Shown here: in pieces, positions 23,401 to 34,773 of the stretch
Numbering within the stretch: position 1 is the stretch's first letter
How the letters are laid out: every line of letters starts with the position of its first letter
Source of the DNA: Adiantum capillus-veneris
Taxonomy: Eukaryota > Streptophyta > Polypodiopsida > Polypodiales > Pteridaceae
NCBI GenBank assembly: GCA_014529385.2
Contig: CM043952.1
Location: forward strand, 61,210,119 to 61,274,118
DNA length: 64,000 bases
Reading direction: 5' to 3'
Notes under the pieces: model-generated
Databases searched by the model: none
What the model saw: the letters and a program-made list of their open reading frames with translations, nothing else
Told to the model about the DNA's origin: nothing
Made by a program: the position numbers and the translations under genes

Positions 23401-24247
23401 CCATTAATTTAATTGAGGTTACTGAGGAGCCAACACAAAGTGCACTTGTGGTACCAGTAAATGTACTCACACGATCGATGCTCCAAAACCAAAATTATAT
23501 TCTTGAAGAAAGAGACATAACATCAATTGCCCAATCTCAGAAGAAGAAGAAAACACGAGGGAAGAGAGGCAACAAATTCAGGCCCCAGTTCAAAGACCAA
23601 TATAGGGACTGGTGACGAACTTGTATATATGAACGACGCTGAAGAGGATTCTGATTCAGGTGAAACCATGGAGACCAAAACAACCATTAGAAAAGAAAAA
23701 AACAGGAAAGATTGTCATAAGCCATAATGGCCAGGACCCAAGAAGAAGATAGAAACTTACCCAAATTCTACAGAGGAGATCGAGCGAGTACAACAATTAA
23801 GGAGTTTGGTAGAAGAGACCCAAAGAGATCTAGAGCCAACACCTAAGCAGACCCAGATTAGCGACACAGTGTTCCCTACGAGAAATCAACCTCACAAAGT
23901 CTATAGACCACTAACCATACTTAGTGTCATCGAAGAAGAAAGTGATTTTAAGTCATGTATGGGAAAGTGGCCGTACTCCCTTCTTGTTGGAGAGAATGTT
24001 TACAGAGGGATTACCTGACCTTGTTGAAGAAATGGAGATCCCATCTTCCCCATGTCAAGGGACTTAAGCATAAAAAGTGTCGTTAAATATTGTCAAATTG
24101 ATGGATTTCATGGCTTCAACAGTTAGAACCACCATCATGTCCAAACTATATGGAGAGCCCGAGCTATTTTTAGCTCTTTGAGCTTTCCTTAACGGAGAAC
24201 TGAAAGTTGGGCTACCACAATTTGCATAAATAGATGTAGCTAGGGAG

Positions 24248-25459
24248 GTGCCAATAGAGGAGGAACATTTAGATCCGCAACCCAACCTAGATGAGAACTC
24301 TGTTGTTGAAATACCTGTTAACAAGTTGGGACAATACTTTGAAGGTGATGAATCAAATGCGACCATACCAATCAGTACCAAGGGATTAGTTGTGAAGGGA
24401 ATCCTTGATGGTGGCGCTGGGGTTAACATTGTGACTAAAAATTGCTAGAAATCTGTGGAAAGACCTCACCTTGGGACTACAAACATAGTAGTAAAGATGG
24501 CCAATGGGACTTTTGTTAAACCTATTGAGATACTAGAAGATCTCAAGATCAAGGTCATTGGACATAAAATAAGGAATACCTTCATTGTTATGAATTTTTT
24601 CAAGCACACTATGTCATTTGAAATGATCTTAGGACGTCCTTTCATGAGGGAAGCAAAAATGGTGCATGATTGGTCTAAAAACCATGTCTACTTGCAGTTC
24701 CAAGATTCTGTCATTCGAGTTGATCTTGTAACTGGTCGAGCACATCCTCTAGGAAACAGATTTATAATTGATCATATATTTGACACCACAATTCACTTGG
24801 TCCCATTGCAGTATTGTTACACGTGTAAAAAGGACACTGATGTTGGGGAAGATTCCCCTTATATGGATGTTCTACTTGGGATGACTGAGTCAGACAATGT
24901 GGATTGGGTCCATCTAGCAGCAACCATAGACACTTGGGGAAATAGGGTGACGACGTGGGTAACACCTGAGGGGGATGAAATGCCACAACTCGTACCCTTA
25001 AATATGATAGGAGCAATGCATATAGCTTCTGATGACCTACAAGATGAAGACTTGACTGACATTGGAACCAGTAGCGTCTCACAAGACTATAGTCCACACA
25101 ATTGGGAGTCAAAATCATCAATTGAAATCGACTTTGAGGACGAAGAATCTGAGTTAAATCTTGGTGCAAACGTGGGGACAAACCATTCAAGACCCAGTGG
25201 TACCCAAGAGGACAATCTGTCCGGGAGAGAAGAAGACACGAGTAGCGATTTATCTAGTGACTCTTCACTTGAGATCGGCCATAATAAAAAGTTTGACAAG
25301 AAGAGTAAGAGATATAAGAGGCAAAGATATCAAGCAAATGTGTGTGCTAGAATAAATGAGAAGAAACCTACCGCAGAATGGCTTAATTATATTGGGGCAT
25401 GTGATGCTCATCGAAAATTGGTAGATAAATGGGGTGAATATCTTCAAAGCGTTATGTGA
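24248..25459 (+). pseudogene. Gypsy-1 aspartic protease region
   Basis: One frame runs through with a single TAG at 24446-24448. GILDGGAGVNIVT near 24400 is the retropepsin active-site segment, with DGG where D[ST]G is expected. ILGRPFM (about 24630) is the second conserved strand. The downstream part (about 25100-25300) is acidic and Ser-rich and probably links protease to RT. The active-site change and the stop argue against function. Confidence 0.8.
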
Positions 25460-25715
25460 TGTAGTCCATGACCCACTGACATCGCACAATTAGAGGCTAC
25501 AAAGAAGCCAAAGTTCAGTCGTACTGTAAGGAGACGACAAAATAGAGAGCTAGCTCAACAACAAAAGGAAGCGGAAGAGAAATCACAGTCCACAGAACAA
25601 CAAGACCTCACAGACTTACATCCTGCACCTCTACACCACGGAGGATATTAAGGTTGTGTATACAAAGGCTCAGTGAACACCTATCGTTGAAAATAATGGA
25701 GTCTTTGATGGTCCC

Positions 25716-27170
25716 GTGATAGTTAAGGAAATAGAGTTAGCAGACTCAGGTGAGGAGTCCAAACCTGTGTTCATTGCTCAAGATCTGACAGAGACTGAGG
25801 AATATGTACTCAAGGAGCTTCTCAAGCAATTCAAGGATATATTTTCTTGGATATATCATGATATGAAAGGTGTTCCACCTTCCGTGGTGCAACACACAAT
25901 CCCCATGAATAGCATGGCTAAACCAGTCCAGCAACGACCCTACCCAATGAATCCCAAGTATGCAAAGATTGTTCAGGAAGAGATTGAAAGGCTTGTGAAA
26001 TGCGGATTCACATACCCTATTGAGCACTCAAAATGGGTGTATCCAATAGTTATTATACCAAAAAATAATGGGAAACTCAGAGTGTGTGTGGATCTTAAGA
26101 AAGTAAATGCCGCCAGTACTAGGAGGGACCATTACCCCTTGCCATATTCAAAACATGTGCTTGAAAGAGTTGCAAGGAAGGAAGCTTATAGCTTTTTAGA
26201 TGGGTACTCTGGACACAGTCATATCACAATTGCACTAGAGGACCAAGTTAAAACGGATTTTATAACCAAATTTGGAGTGTTCAGATTTCATGTTATGGCT
26301 TTTGGTTTAATCAATGCCCCTGCTACCTTCCAAAGATTGATAAACACTGCTTTTAGGGAATATTTGAGGGAGTTTTGCAAGGGTTTCTTAGATGATCTTT
26401 CCATTTGTTCCTCTTGGAAAGAACATCTAAATTGTTTACAAAAAGTGTTTGAGAAGTATAGGTTGTATCGCATCTCCTTAAACCCTTTCAAATGCCAATT
26501 TTGGGTTAAACATGGAGTCATTTTAGGGCATATAGTGTCCAAAAATGATATTTTCATAGATGAGAGCAAAATGAAAGCCATTGCTGATTTGCCACCACCT
26601 ATAAACTATAAAGGAGTTCAAAGGTTCATAGGCCATGTTGGTTATTACTGGCGGTTTACTTTAAACTTTGCCGAGATAGCTCGCCCTTTGTACAAGCTTC
26701 TTATTGAGTTCCACTGGACAGTAGAGTGTGACCATGCTTGTGAGTCATTGAAAAAGACCTTGACAAGCGCTCCCATTCTACGAGTGCCTAATTGGAATAT
26801 AATTTCCATGTGCATATTGATGAAGCAAACTTTGCTATTGGGTGTGTTCTAGCTCAACTAGGAGAACATAGATTGGACTACCCCATTAGCTTTGTAAGTC
26901 ATTAATTAAATGATGCTAAGAGAAACTACACTACTACAGAGTGGGAAGGTTTAGCTATGATTTACGCAATAAAGAAATTTCGCTACTATCTTCTTGCCAA
27001 TAAGTTTGTTTTCTATGTGGATCATCAAGCCTTGTTGTATCCAGTAAATAAACCTTGTTCCATGGGAAGAATTACACGACGGTTGTTATTCTTCTTGAGT
27101 TTGATTTTACCGTTGTGGTGAGACCCGAAAAAAGACATGTCATGGCGGATCATTTGTCTCACATACCCAA
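25716..27170 (+). pseudogene. Gypsy-1 reverse transcriptase and RNase H
   Basis: RT motifs: IPKNNGKLRVCVDLKKVN, FLDGYSGHSHI, MAFGLINAPATFQR and the catalytic box read as FLDDL in place of YxDD. An open run spans 25716-26852. RNase H continues in another frame: HIDEANFAIGCVLAQ, TTTEWEGLAMIYAIKKFRYYL, VDHQALLY. A third frame gives RPEKRHVMADHLSH. At least two frameshifts and one stop break it. Confidence 0.88.
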
Positions 27171-28556
27171 TGGTGAAGCCCCTACTGGAATCGATGATGA
27201 ATTGCCTGATACTTCCCTGTTCTTAGTCGAGATTGTGCCTGAATGGAGTGAGAAAATTGTGAACTTTTTAGTTAACGGTTTTCCATCCAAAGAGCTTCGT
27301 AAAGATATAGCTCAAAAACTGTTAAATGAATGTGAACCTTATTCTCTAATTGCAGGAACTCTCTACAAGCTAGGGAAAGACGATATTTTTAGACGTTGTA
27401 CTCGTGAGGATGAGTATTTATACATACTGCAAGAAGCCCACATGGGTATAACCGGAGGACATTTCCAGGGGAACTAATTGCTAAAAAGTATTGCAATCAG
27501 GCTATTGGTGGCCTACCTTATTCAAAGGTGCATCACTTTTTGCAAAAGGGTGTGATGAATGCCAACATTACAAGATCACACAACAAAAGGATAAGATGCC
27601 CTTACATCATATTAAAGTGACTCAACCATTTGAAAAATGGGGTTTAGACTTTGTAGGCCCAGTTAGTCCGACATCTCGTAACACTCAATCTCGATATATT
27701 ATTGTTGCCACTGACTATGTAACAAACTGGGTGGAGGCCAAGGCGACACGCAAGGTTGATGCAAGGTCAACTGCCAAGTTTCTCTTTGAGAACATTATTA
27801 CAAGATTTAGTTGTTCTTTTGAAATTGTGAGCGACAATGGTACTCATTTTATAAATGGAGTGATAAAGGAACTCACTACCAACTTTATGATAGCCCACCA
27901 TAAGTCTACACCTTATTATCCACAAGCAAATGGCCAAGCTAAGAGCACTAACAAGACCTTAATTTCTATCTTGACCAAAATAGTGGAAGCTCATCGCAGA
28001 GATTGGAATTTCAAGGTGACATCAGCTCTATGGGCTTATCGTACTTCTTACACAAAGTGGCTATTAATTGTACACCATTCAAAAATGATATATGGCCAAG
28101 AAGTCGTTATGCCATGGGAGATTGTAATTTCTAGTCTGAGGGTAGCTTCACAAGAAGGTTGGGATGGTAACCCTTTAGTTGAGCGTTTATATGTCCTTGA
28201 GAGGTTAGAGGAAGAAAGGCAATTGGCTGTGCAAAATGCACTTGGGGAGAAAGAAATGGTTTGACCGTCATCTAAAGGATAAAGATATCAAGGTTGGGGA
28301 TAAAGTTCTTATGTATGGAGTATGTAACGAGAAGAAAAAGTTGAAATATGCCGGGAAAGGACCATATAGAGTATGCGAAATCACTCCACAAGGTACCATT
28401 CGTGTGGAAACTCTTGATGGAGTTGAAACCATTGGATTCCTCAATCGGAGTAAATTTAAAAGATATTATGATCCTTTAAGCCAAGAGGAGCTACGTGCCA
28501 TCCATAAAAAAAAGGTAGCCAAGGCACAAGCAGAATTGAAGAACATACAAGCTTAA
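27171..28556 (+). pseudogene. Gypsy-1 integrase, catalytic Glu lost
   Basis: The zinc domain (HMGITGGHF, then CDECQHYK) is split by a stop at 27475-27477. The core carries GLDFVGP (first Asp) and SDNGTHF (second Asp). At the third catalytic site the text is NGQAKSTNKTL where Glu normally follows NGQV/A, so the DDE Glu is Lys. The C-terminal domain continues after a frame change at about 28258 with YAGKGPYRV and FLNRSKFKRYY. No chromodomain is seen. Confidence 0.88.
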
Positions 28557-28608
28557 GCTGAGGCTAAGGAGCGACAACAACGTTTTAGACGCCAAAGAGA
28601 GGCCAACC

Positions 28609-29001
28609 TTGGAGTCACATGCATTTCACATTGAAAAAGAGAATGATTGGTTGGACTCTGACACACCTCTACGATACCCTATTGAGCTAAATAGCACCTA
28701 TGGGAAAGTGTTATATAACACCTTATTGGACACGAGTGCTAAATATAATCTGCTATCATATGGGGTGTGGCAATTAGGAAATCCATCTCTATCTGAGAGA
28801 ACGATCCAAGTCAAGAGTATCAACAAGAAAAAACTACGATTTTTGGAATCTGACACTTCTATCAATTATGAAAATGGGGTTGTAGCTCAAGACTTTTTGG
28901 TCATGGCTGAAACTATGGAGGGCAATATAAACCTAGGACGCACGTGGATGGTAGCGACCAAATGCACTATTGATTGGGAGATTGGGAGTGTCACAACATA
29001 A
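28609..29001 (+). CDS. Retropepsin-like ORF downstream of integrase
   Basis: A 130-codon frame lies 3' of integrase in gypsy-1. It contains LLDTSAKYNLLS (compare DTGAxxNLLS of retropepsins), a central variable part, and INLGRTWMVATKCTIDWE (compare ILGxPWL...IDW), in the correct order and spacing for an aspartic-protease fold. This is additional to the protease upstream of RT. The active-site third residue is Ser-Ala rather than Gly-Ala, so activity is doubtful. It could be a duplicated protease, a captured second protease or a decayed accessory protein. Confidence 0.5.
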   Translation: MESHAFHIEKENDWLDSDTPLRYPIELNSTYGKVLYNTLLDTSAKYNLLSYGVWQLGNPSLSERTIQVKSINKKKLRFLESDTSINYENGVVAQDFLVMAETMEGNINLGRTWMVATKCTIDWEIGSVTT

Positions 29002-29008
29002 AAACCAA

Positions 29009-29085
29009 CTCTTAGCCCTGCCACTCAAGCGATAGTCCCTGAGATACTCTTAGCCCTGCCACTCAAGCGATAGTCCTTGAGATGT
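29009..29085 (+). repeat. 38-bp tandem duplication
   Basis: Two near-identical copies of a block starting CTTAGCCCTGCCACTCAAGC, at 29011 and 29049, within the gypsy-1 3' region. Confidence 0.9.
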
Positions 29086-29113
29086 CGCCTCCCGAGAAAA
29101 ACAACCCAAAATA

Positions 29114-29579
29114 GTGCATGTCCAAGAGGTTGAACCATATGTCCCTATAGCCCAACTCTCTAGAGCTTCAACTTCTGTAATTAAAACAAAGCTTGAGACA
29201 CAGAAGACCCATCATAATATAACAAGGAAAACATACAAATGGGTCCCTAAAGCTTCTTTAGCGATCATTGTTGATGCTAAAAAACAGGAGCCTTGTCAGA
29301 GACGCCCCACTCGCTCCCAGAAATGTAAGAACATTGCACTGGATTCCTAAACGACTATTGGAAGCCCAAGGCTACTATCAAGGAAACGATCAAATCTGGG
29401 TGCCAAAACGTAAATTTTGTTCTTACCTGTCACCTGACCCATGTGAGTCAAATCCTGTAACGATAAAGCTGATTGAAGATCGTGGGAAGAGAAAGATCAT
29501 AGAACACTATACACCTGATCTGGAGCTAGTTTGGGTACCCAAGCGAGAAAGGCTTGTTTTTCACTTAGCTCAAACATAG
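29114..29579 (+). pseudogene. Gypsy-1 3' region with W[VI]PK repeats
   Basis: Two overlapping frames (29114-29350 and 29268-29579) encode four copies of a Trp-Val/Ile-Pro-Lys motif: KWVPKAS, HWIPKRL, IWVPKRK and VWVPKRE, each preceded by polar residues and 25-50 residues apart. The frame switch between the first and second copies implies a frameshift. I do not recognise the protein. The position is where some plant gypsy elements carry extra ORFs. Confidence 0.45.
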
Positions 29580-30159
29580 AAAGAACAAATCAAACTTCTT
29601 GCTCTTCATATAGTTCTTATACGAAAATACAAGCTTCAACACACCTACCATTGTAAATATCCACACAAACAAGAAAGAATTTGCACCTCCCGTTGTAATT
29701 TCACCACCTACAACAACGTTGCAAATAAAATCATGGGAGAGTACCTTACCACCCTTTCGACTAATTGAAACGCCTCGGGCGGTCAAAAACTATTGGTCAA
29801 ATTCATCACCCTTAACAACTTGGAGCAATTGGTTTCAAAAGGTGACGACACGGTATGATCTACCCAAGGAAGGGGGGAGTGTTTGTTGACATCCATCATT
29901 CACTTGCTCCCCTTTTAACCTTCCTCCCTGGCCTCTCAATTTCCCAATCTTAGGGAATGTATATACATAGCCTTATACTCACAAAAACAAAAACAAAAAA
30001 ATAAAAGAGCAAGAGCCACCAAAGAAAAATCTGGAAACCTACAAGTTTTAGTACATGACCCAAAATCATAAAAACACATTATGCACAAGGACACGACCTT
30101 TTAACATGACCACCTTATAATATTTTCACTCTAACCATCATCTATTTGTGTGTATAGAT

Positions 30160-30540
30160 ATGGCTAGTACGCTAGAGTTATCCACTCCTACCTTGCGTAA
30201 GAGGTACCCTCTTTACTTTTCACAAGTGTTTTACATAGTCTACCCGGTGCTTATTTGTGAATGGGATTTGGTAGATACGCTAGCGTGTGAGAAGTATTTC
30301 GAGGAATTAGAATGGCTGATACATCTCTTGACCATGACTGATCCATACTTACTAGAGGACGTCTCTCCGATTGCACAAGCCTACCCTTTTGACCAAGATG
30401 ACTATAGACGTCTAGTGACGTTCTTAGTGAACATTTGTGCCTCTAATGATGAGGAAGAGTTACATGATTTTAGGGATGGCACGTATGTCTCACGGATGAT
30501 GACTTTGTTTTTCTTGACGATGACAAGGATAGGGGTTTAG
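30160..30540 (+). CDS. Unidentified ORF in the gypsy-1 3' region
   Basis: The ATG at 30160 opens a 126-codon frame (MASTLELSTPT...) rich in aromatic and acidic residues, with FYIVYPVLI as a hydrophobic patch too short to call a membrane segment. No domain is recognised. It lies after the W[VI]PK region and about 1.45 kb before the 3' LTR, so it is probably part of the element, perhaps an extra ORF like those of Athila-type elements. Chance openness cannot be excluded. Confidence 0.35.
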   Translation: MASTLELSTPTLRKRYPLYFSQVFYIVYPVLICEWDLVDTLACEKYFEELEWLIHLLTMTDPYLLEDVSPIAQAYPFDQDDYRRLVTFLVNICASNDEEELHDFRDGTYVSRMMTLFFLTMTRIGV

Positions 30541-30702
30541 ACCCCGCCCATCTATTCAATATCCTCTTCCCTTGACTCTCTAGGAGGGTGCAAATAATTA
30601 GGTTAGGGTTCATTATGTTGTTTGATTGTGTTCAATAAAGGTTGGTGTCTCTTCCCACTGATGTGTCTCCTAGAGGTACTCCTTGTGTTTTCTAGTGTTT
30701 AC

Positions 30703-30826
30703 AGGAATGTATCGTAGAATTGCGATTTTGATCTTCATGGAATCTGTCTCGTTCACTCTTTAGAGGAATGTATTGTAGAATTGCGATTTTGGGCTTCATG
30801 GAATCTTTGTCTCGTTCACTCTTTGA
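30703..30826 (+). repeat. ~62-bp tandem duplication
   Basis: Two adjacent copies of a block containing GGAATGTATYGTAGAATTGCG and TCGTTCACTCTTT, in the non-coding 3' part of gypsy-1. Confidence 0.85.
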
Positions 30827-31996
30827 ATCGAGCGATCATCAACACGAATAGGTGTTTCTTGTCCATTAGCATTGCCTCTTTTTTTTTTGCATCCATGTTT
30901 TTCTGCTTTAAATGTAATTGGTAACACAATATTCATCACATTTGCTTAGATTAAACATTAGATTCTATATAATTTTTTTTCATAATCCCATGTCTAGGTT
31001 TAAGAATCAAGCAGTCTGACTAAACTAGTTTGACCAAGTTAGGCGTTAGGGATCTTCTCTTAATGCCATGGGGAATGCCTTCCTAATAATCAATGGTTAC
31101 TTTAGGTTCTTAATCCGATTTAGGCATTGTTATGTGCAATGTACTAGGGATTTCTAGTGGGCTTAGTCCCTATTTACCTTTAGCTTAAGTATTATAAAGG
31201 GAGTTTACTAGTGTGATGAACCTGGGGAGGGTAACAGTGTCATATGACCCCCCAAGGTTACAAAATTGAAATGCTGAAAACGAACAAACAAAAAAATCAA
31301 AAGTGTCACAATGTAAAATATTAAGCTGGAAGAGAAATCCGAGCTTGATTTGGTACTTCATTCACATGTATTGCCTATGGTACTAGAGCCCTAGAGGTTC
31401 CCAGTGTGGGCGATTTTCCTTGAAAAGGAAAAAGCCCAAGGCATACAAAATAAGCATACACATCAAAATTGAATTAATATGAAAAGACTTTGGGGAGTCA
31501 AACAAAGGGAATAATTCAAGCGACGATTTCATAAGCAATTTTTTTTATCGTAGCTTAACTACAAGGTCTTCTAGGTATAACCTCTAGTCAACCCTCAAAC
31601 ATGAAATATTTTGCTATCGCAGATTAAACAGCTTGATTGACCAGAGAAAATTGAGAAGCTTGCTCATGGTATTAATAGTTGACCTCTACTGCCTCTCGAC
31701 CCCAGACTTGTTTATTTTTTGACCTTTACAACTGCTTATGCATTTGATTATATTACAATTTAATGTTTTACTTCTAAAAAATTGTTTAAATATTTTATTA
31801 CTAATCAATTTGTGTGCCTACAACTGCATATGCTTTTTAATTGTATATGAGAATGCAATTATTGTGCCAATTTTGGTTGATTTTGCAATGATTGAAGAAG
31901 GCTAAGGACATTCAAGCTCAGATGCTCTTTCACCTCGACGAACGAGCTTCATCTCAATAGCTTGCGAGGACGGAATCTACATCAGGAAGGGGGACA

Positions 31997-32309
31997 TGTT
32001 AACCCTCACGGACACCCTATCACCTTCGACGGACGCTTTATTATTTATTCGATTGAGTCATGGACTGGGTTTGTCGGTCCCATATGTGTGTAGGTGATCG
32101 CCGATGAGAAGCGCACCACTTATTTTATTTTTACAGTAGTTTTGCAACAACCAGCCACTGTGGAAGCCCATGTGTGAATGGGTCGAACTCTTATAAAAGG
32201 TCCATTTGACCTAAAAATCCTCATTCTTTGAGGTGCAAGCTAAGAAGTGCTCTTGCTCCATCTCTGTCTCCTTCTCCTTCGTGTGCTCACGTGTGTATGT
32301 GTGTGTGTG

Positions 32310-32362
<53 letters not shown>

Positions 32363-32579
32363 ATTGCGGCGGCATCGGTGGTTAAGCACGGCGGCATCAC
32401 TAGCTCCTTCTTCTTTGCGACATAGGATCCTTCACGATGGAAGCATTGAGCGGTGAGTGACACACCCCTGCTCCTTTGAGTTTGCTAGGAATGTCTAGTT
32501 GTGTGCTTGCAATCTTTCGAGGCTCCCATACAGTGCACATGCAAGCTTCCAACCTCCGACACATGCAGCAAAGCACACA
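31997..32579 (+). repeat. Gypsy-1 3' LTR
   Basis: It begins TGTTAACCC after the purine tract AGGAAGGGGGA (about 31984-31994) and ends ACACA. TATAAAA near 32195 is the likely promoter. A (GA)n tract at 32313-32361 is 49 bases, whereas the 5' LTR has only GAGAG at the same place (about 21664). Confidence 0.9.
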
Positions 32580-34584
32580 CCTGCGCTACCTCAGCTTTGG
32601 GCCCTTATCCCAACACAAACAAGGACTACAAGGGTGATGCATATTGCCTTTACCCCAACACAAACAACGCTTGAAGGGTGTAAAATACATACGTCACCAA
32701 CCTCATGCAAAGTTATCCAAATGGTCACAAAGAAAGTTTTTATATTATAGACAAGGGTAAATGATTATCTTATGGGTTCAAGATTTCCACCTAGTTGGTT
32801 GAAAGTTTTGCCTTTCAAATAAGCATATGACCTCCTCTTATGGAGGTACTTATTATTTGTAGCATGATTGATTAGCTTGAGGACATTTCCAACTATCAAG
32901 GCTCCTTAATTATGTGGATAAATCCATTCTTTTTTTTTGATGATTTTGCTAAGTAATGAATTTTAACTAGATGATCCAATGTCCAATGTGAATGAATTAA
33001 AAATATTTATAAGAGTTAGACGACAAAAAAGACACTAATGTAAGATTGCATCAATGAAGCTACGATCTATCTTAATCTATCTTGTGTGTTGATTGAAGTC
33101 TTAAGAAATCTTAAGATTTGCATGGGGAAGAAGATATTCATGGAGCTGGCTGTCCCTCAAGTATCGTGTAGACTAGTCATCTACCATTGAAAAATGTACA
33201 AGCTAAATGTAGGAAAACATGCTTCTAGAGAACTATGTGCGTCGAGCACCAAGTAGACTAGCCACCTATGTGGAATAGTGTTGTGCTCTAATTAGGGTCC
33301 ACGAGCACCACATCTCTATTTTCTTTAAAGATGACTTGTATGATATAATGACGTGTAATGTCACCAAAAATGTATTTTGGCAAGAGCCCTATCAAAGCTT
33401 ACTTATCAGAATTCATTTTTAAACATCCCAAGGAAGTCAAAATAAAGTTTAAGGCTGATGTGAATTATAATTAAAATATACTTTGCAAGTCTTTATTCTT
33501 GTAAAAGAAGTGATTTTCAAAAAAAAAAGTGTCTTTTTATGCTTTCTTGACAACTTCATGATCAAGAATCTATATCAGAAGTGAAATTTGTGAAGGTTCA
33601 GTGCCTACTTTCTAAGGTAAAATATTTTGCATGTTTTTTAGCTAAATTAAACATGCATTCTAAATTAATTAAAAAAAATTAGGACGTTGCTATTAAAAGA
33701 ATCCAAAAGCCCTAAAAAGATGGGGACATGGGTATTTTTGCAAGCATCTTGATCAAGAAATGAGTAGCCACATATACAAAACAACCCTTTACGAAAGCGG
33801 CCATAGCTTTAGCTTCGATTATCAGAATTGCGCAATCCAAGACTCAAACAAAATCTCTCTTTGAGCTCCATGAATCTATGATATCACCTTGATGTTTTAA
33901 CAAAGTCTACTATTTTTGTAGTAGTATCTTTGCTCGCCAATTATTCTCACTAGTCCAAAAGAAGACGATTGATGAGCTATTTGCCATGCATGGAACTCTG
34001 TAAGTCAAATTCTTCTAGAAGAGAATCATGCACAATTCTAAGAGGTTTGTGTGTTTTTGTATTGCTTCTACATCAGAAAGAAGAAATTTCAAAGAAGGAA
34101 CAAGATGATATTCCTTCAATGAGATGACTTTATGAGTCTGTTTCTAATAAAGAAGGTAAAAATGTTGGCTTGATTAGAGAAGGCCATTAGGTTGGCATCA
34201 TAAAAGGCCATCTTTTTTGCAAGATGATGTAATGATGTATCATGATTGTATTTAGCTTCATTGTAAGCTTTTGTAAGAAAAAACCCTATGGAGGGGGGTT
34301 GGCCATTATGACCCCCAATACTCTCTCTCTCTCTCTCTCTCTCTCTAAGTTTTCTACTTGTGCTTATGTAATTGTCTTCGTGTTTGGATTTGACTATATC
34401 TTAAACGTGATGTTATGAATCTCTTATTTAATTATGCGAGTGATGGTTGCAGCTGATTTCTCAAATTTTGTTTACAAAAAGCAATATAGTTCCACAGATG
34501 AAGACCACATACATAATGGAGGTATAGTGGTAGTGACTTTGGGCCCGTATCCTTGGTATAAAGTCACTAATAGTTTAGTAAGGT
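32580..34584. other. No gene seen
   Basis: AT-rich sequence with a (CT)n tract at 34319-34346. No coding motifs and no transposon ends recognised. Confidence 0.5.
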
Positions 34585-34773
34585 CGATCAAAACTCCATG
34601 AGACCTATATACTTGTTTAAACCTTGACCATATATGATACAAATGTCAATCGAAACCTATTAAAAATTGTGTTTTTTTTGTAAGCACGACCGAAACTCCA
34701 TAAGACCTATACACTTGTTTCAACCTTGACCTCATATGATACAAACGTCAATCAAACTTACCAAACGTTGTGT
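34585..34773 (+). repeat. ~102-bp tandem duplication
   Basis: The block AAACTCCAT(G/A)AGACCTATA, then CTTGTTT(A/C)AACCTTGACC and ATGATACAAA(T/C)GTCAATC, occurs at 34590 and again at 34692 with scattered substitutions. Non-coding. Confidence 0.88.

Larger units (their letters stand above)
15827..32579 (+). mobile_element. Ty3/gypsy element 1, split by a nested Ty1/copia element
   Basis: The 5' LTR (15827-15858 plus 21386-21899) and 3' LTR (31997-32579) share the same order of sequence, from GTTAACCCT(C/T)ACGGACACC to the terminal ACA. The flanks CCTGA (15822-15826) and CCTGC (32580-32584) form a 4-of-5 target duplication. The element proper is about 11.2 kb after removing the copia insertion. 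The PBS at 21902 resembles the TGGCGCC-type primer sites of Athila/Tat-like elements. Internal order is gag fragments, protease, RT-RNase H, integrase, then an extra 3' region. All coding parts are decayed. Confidence 0.85.
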
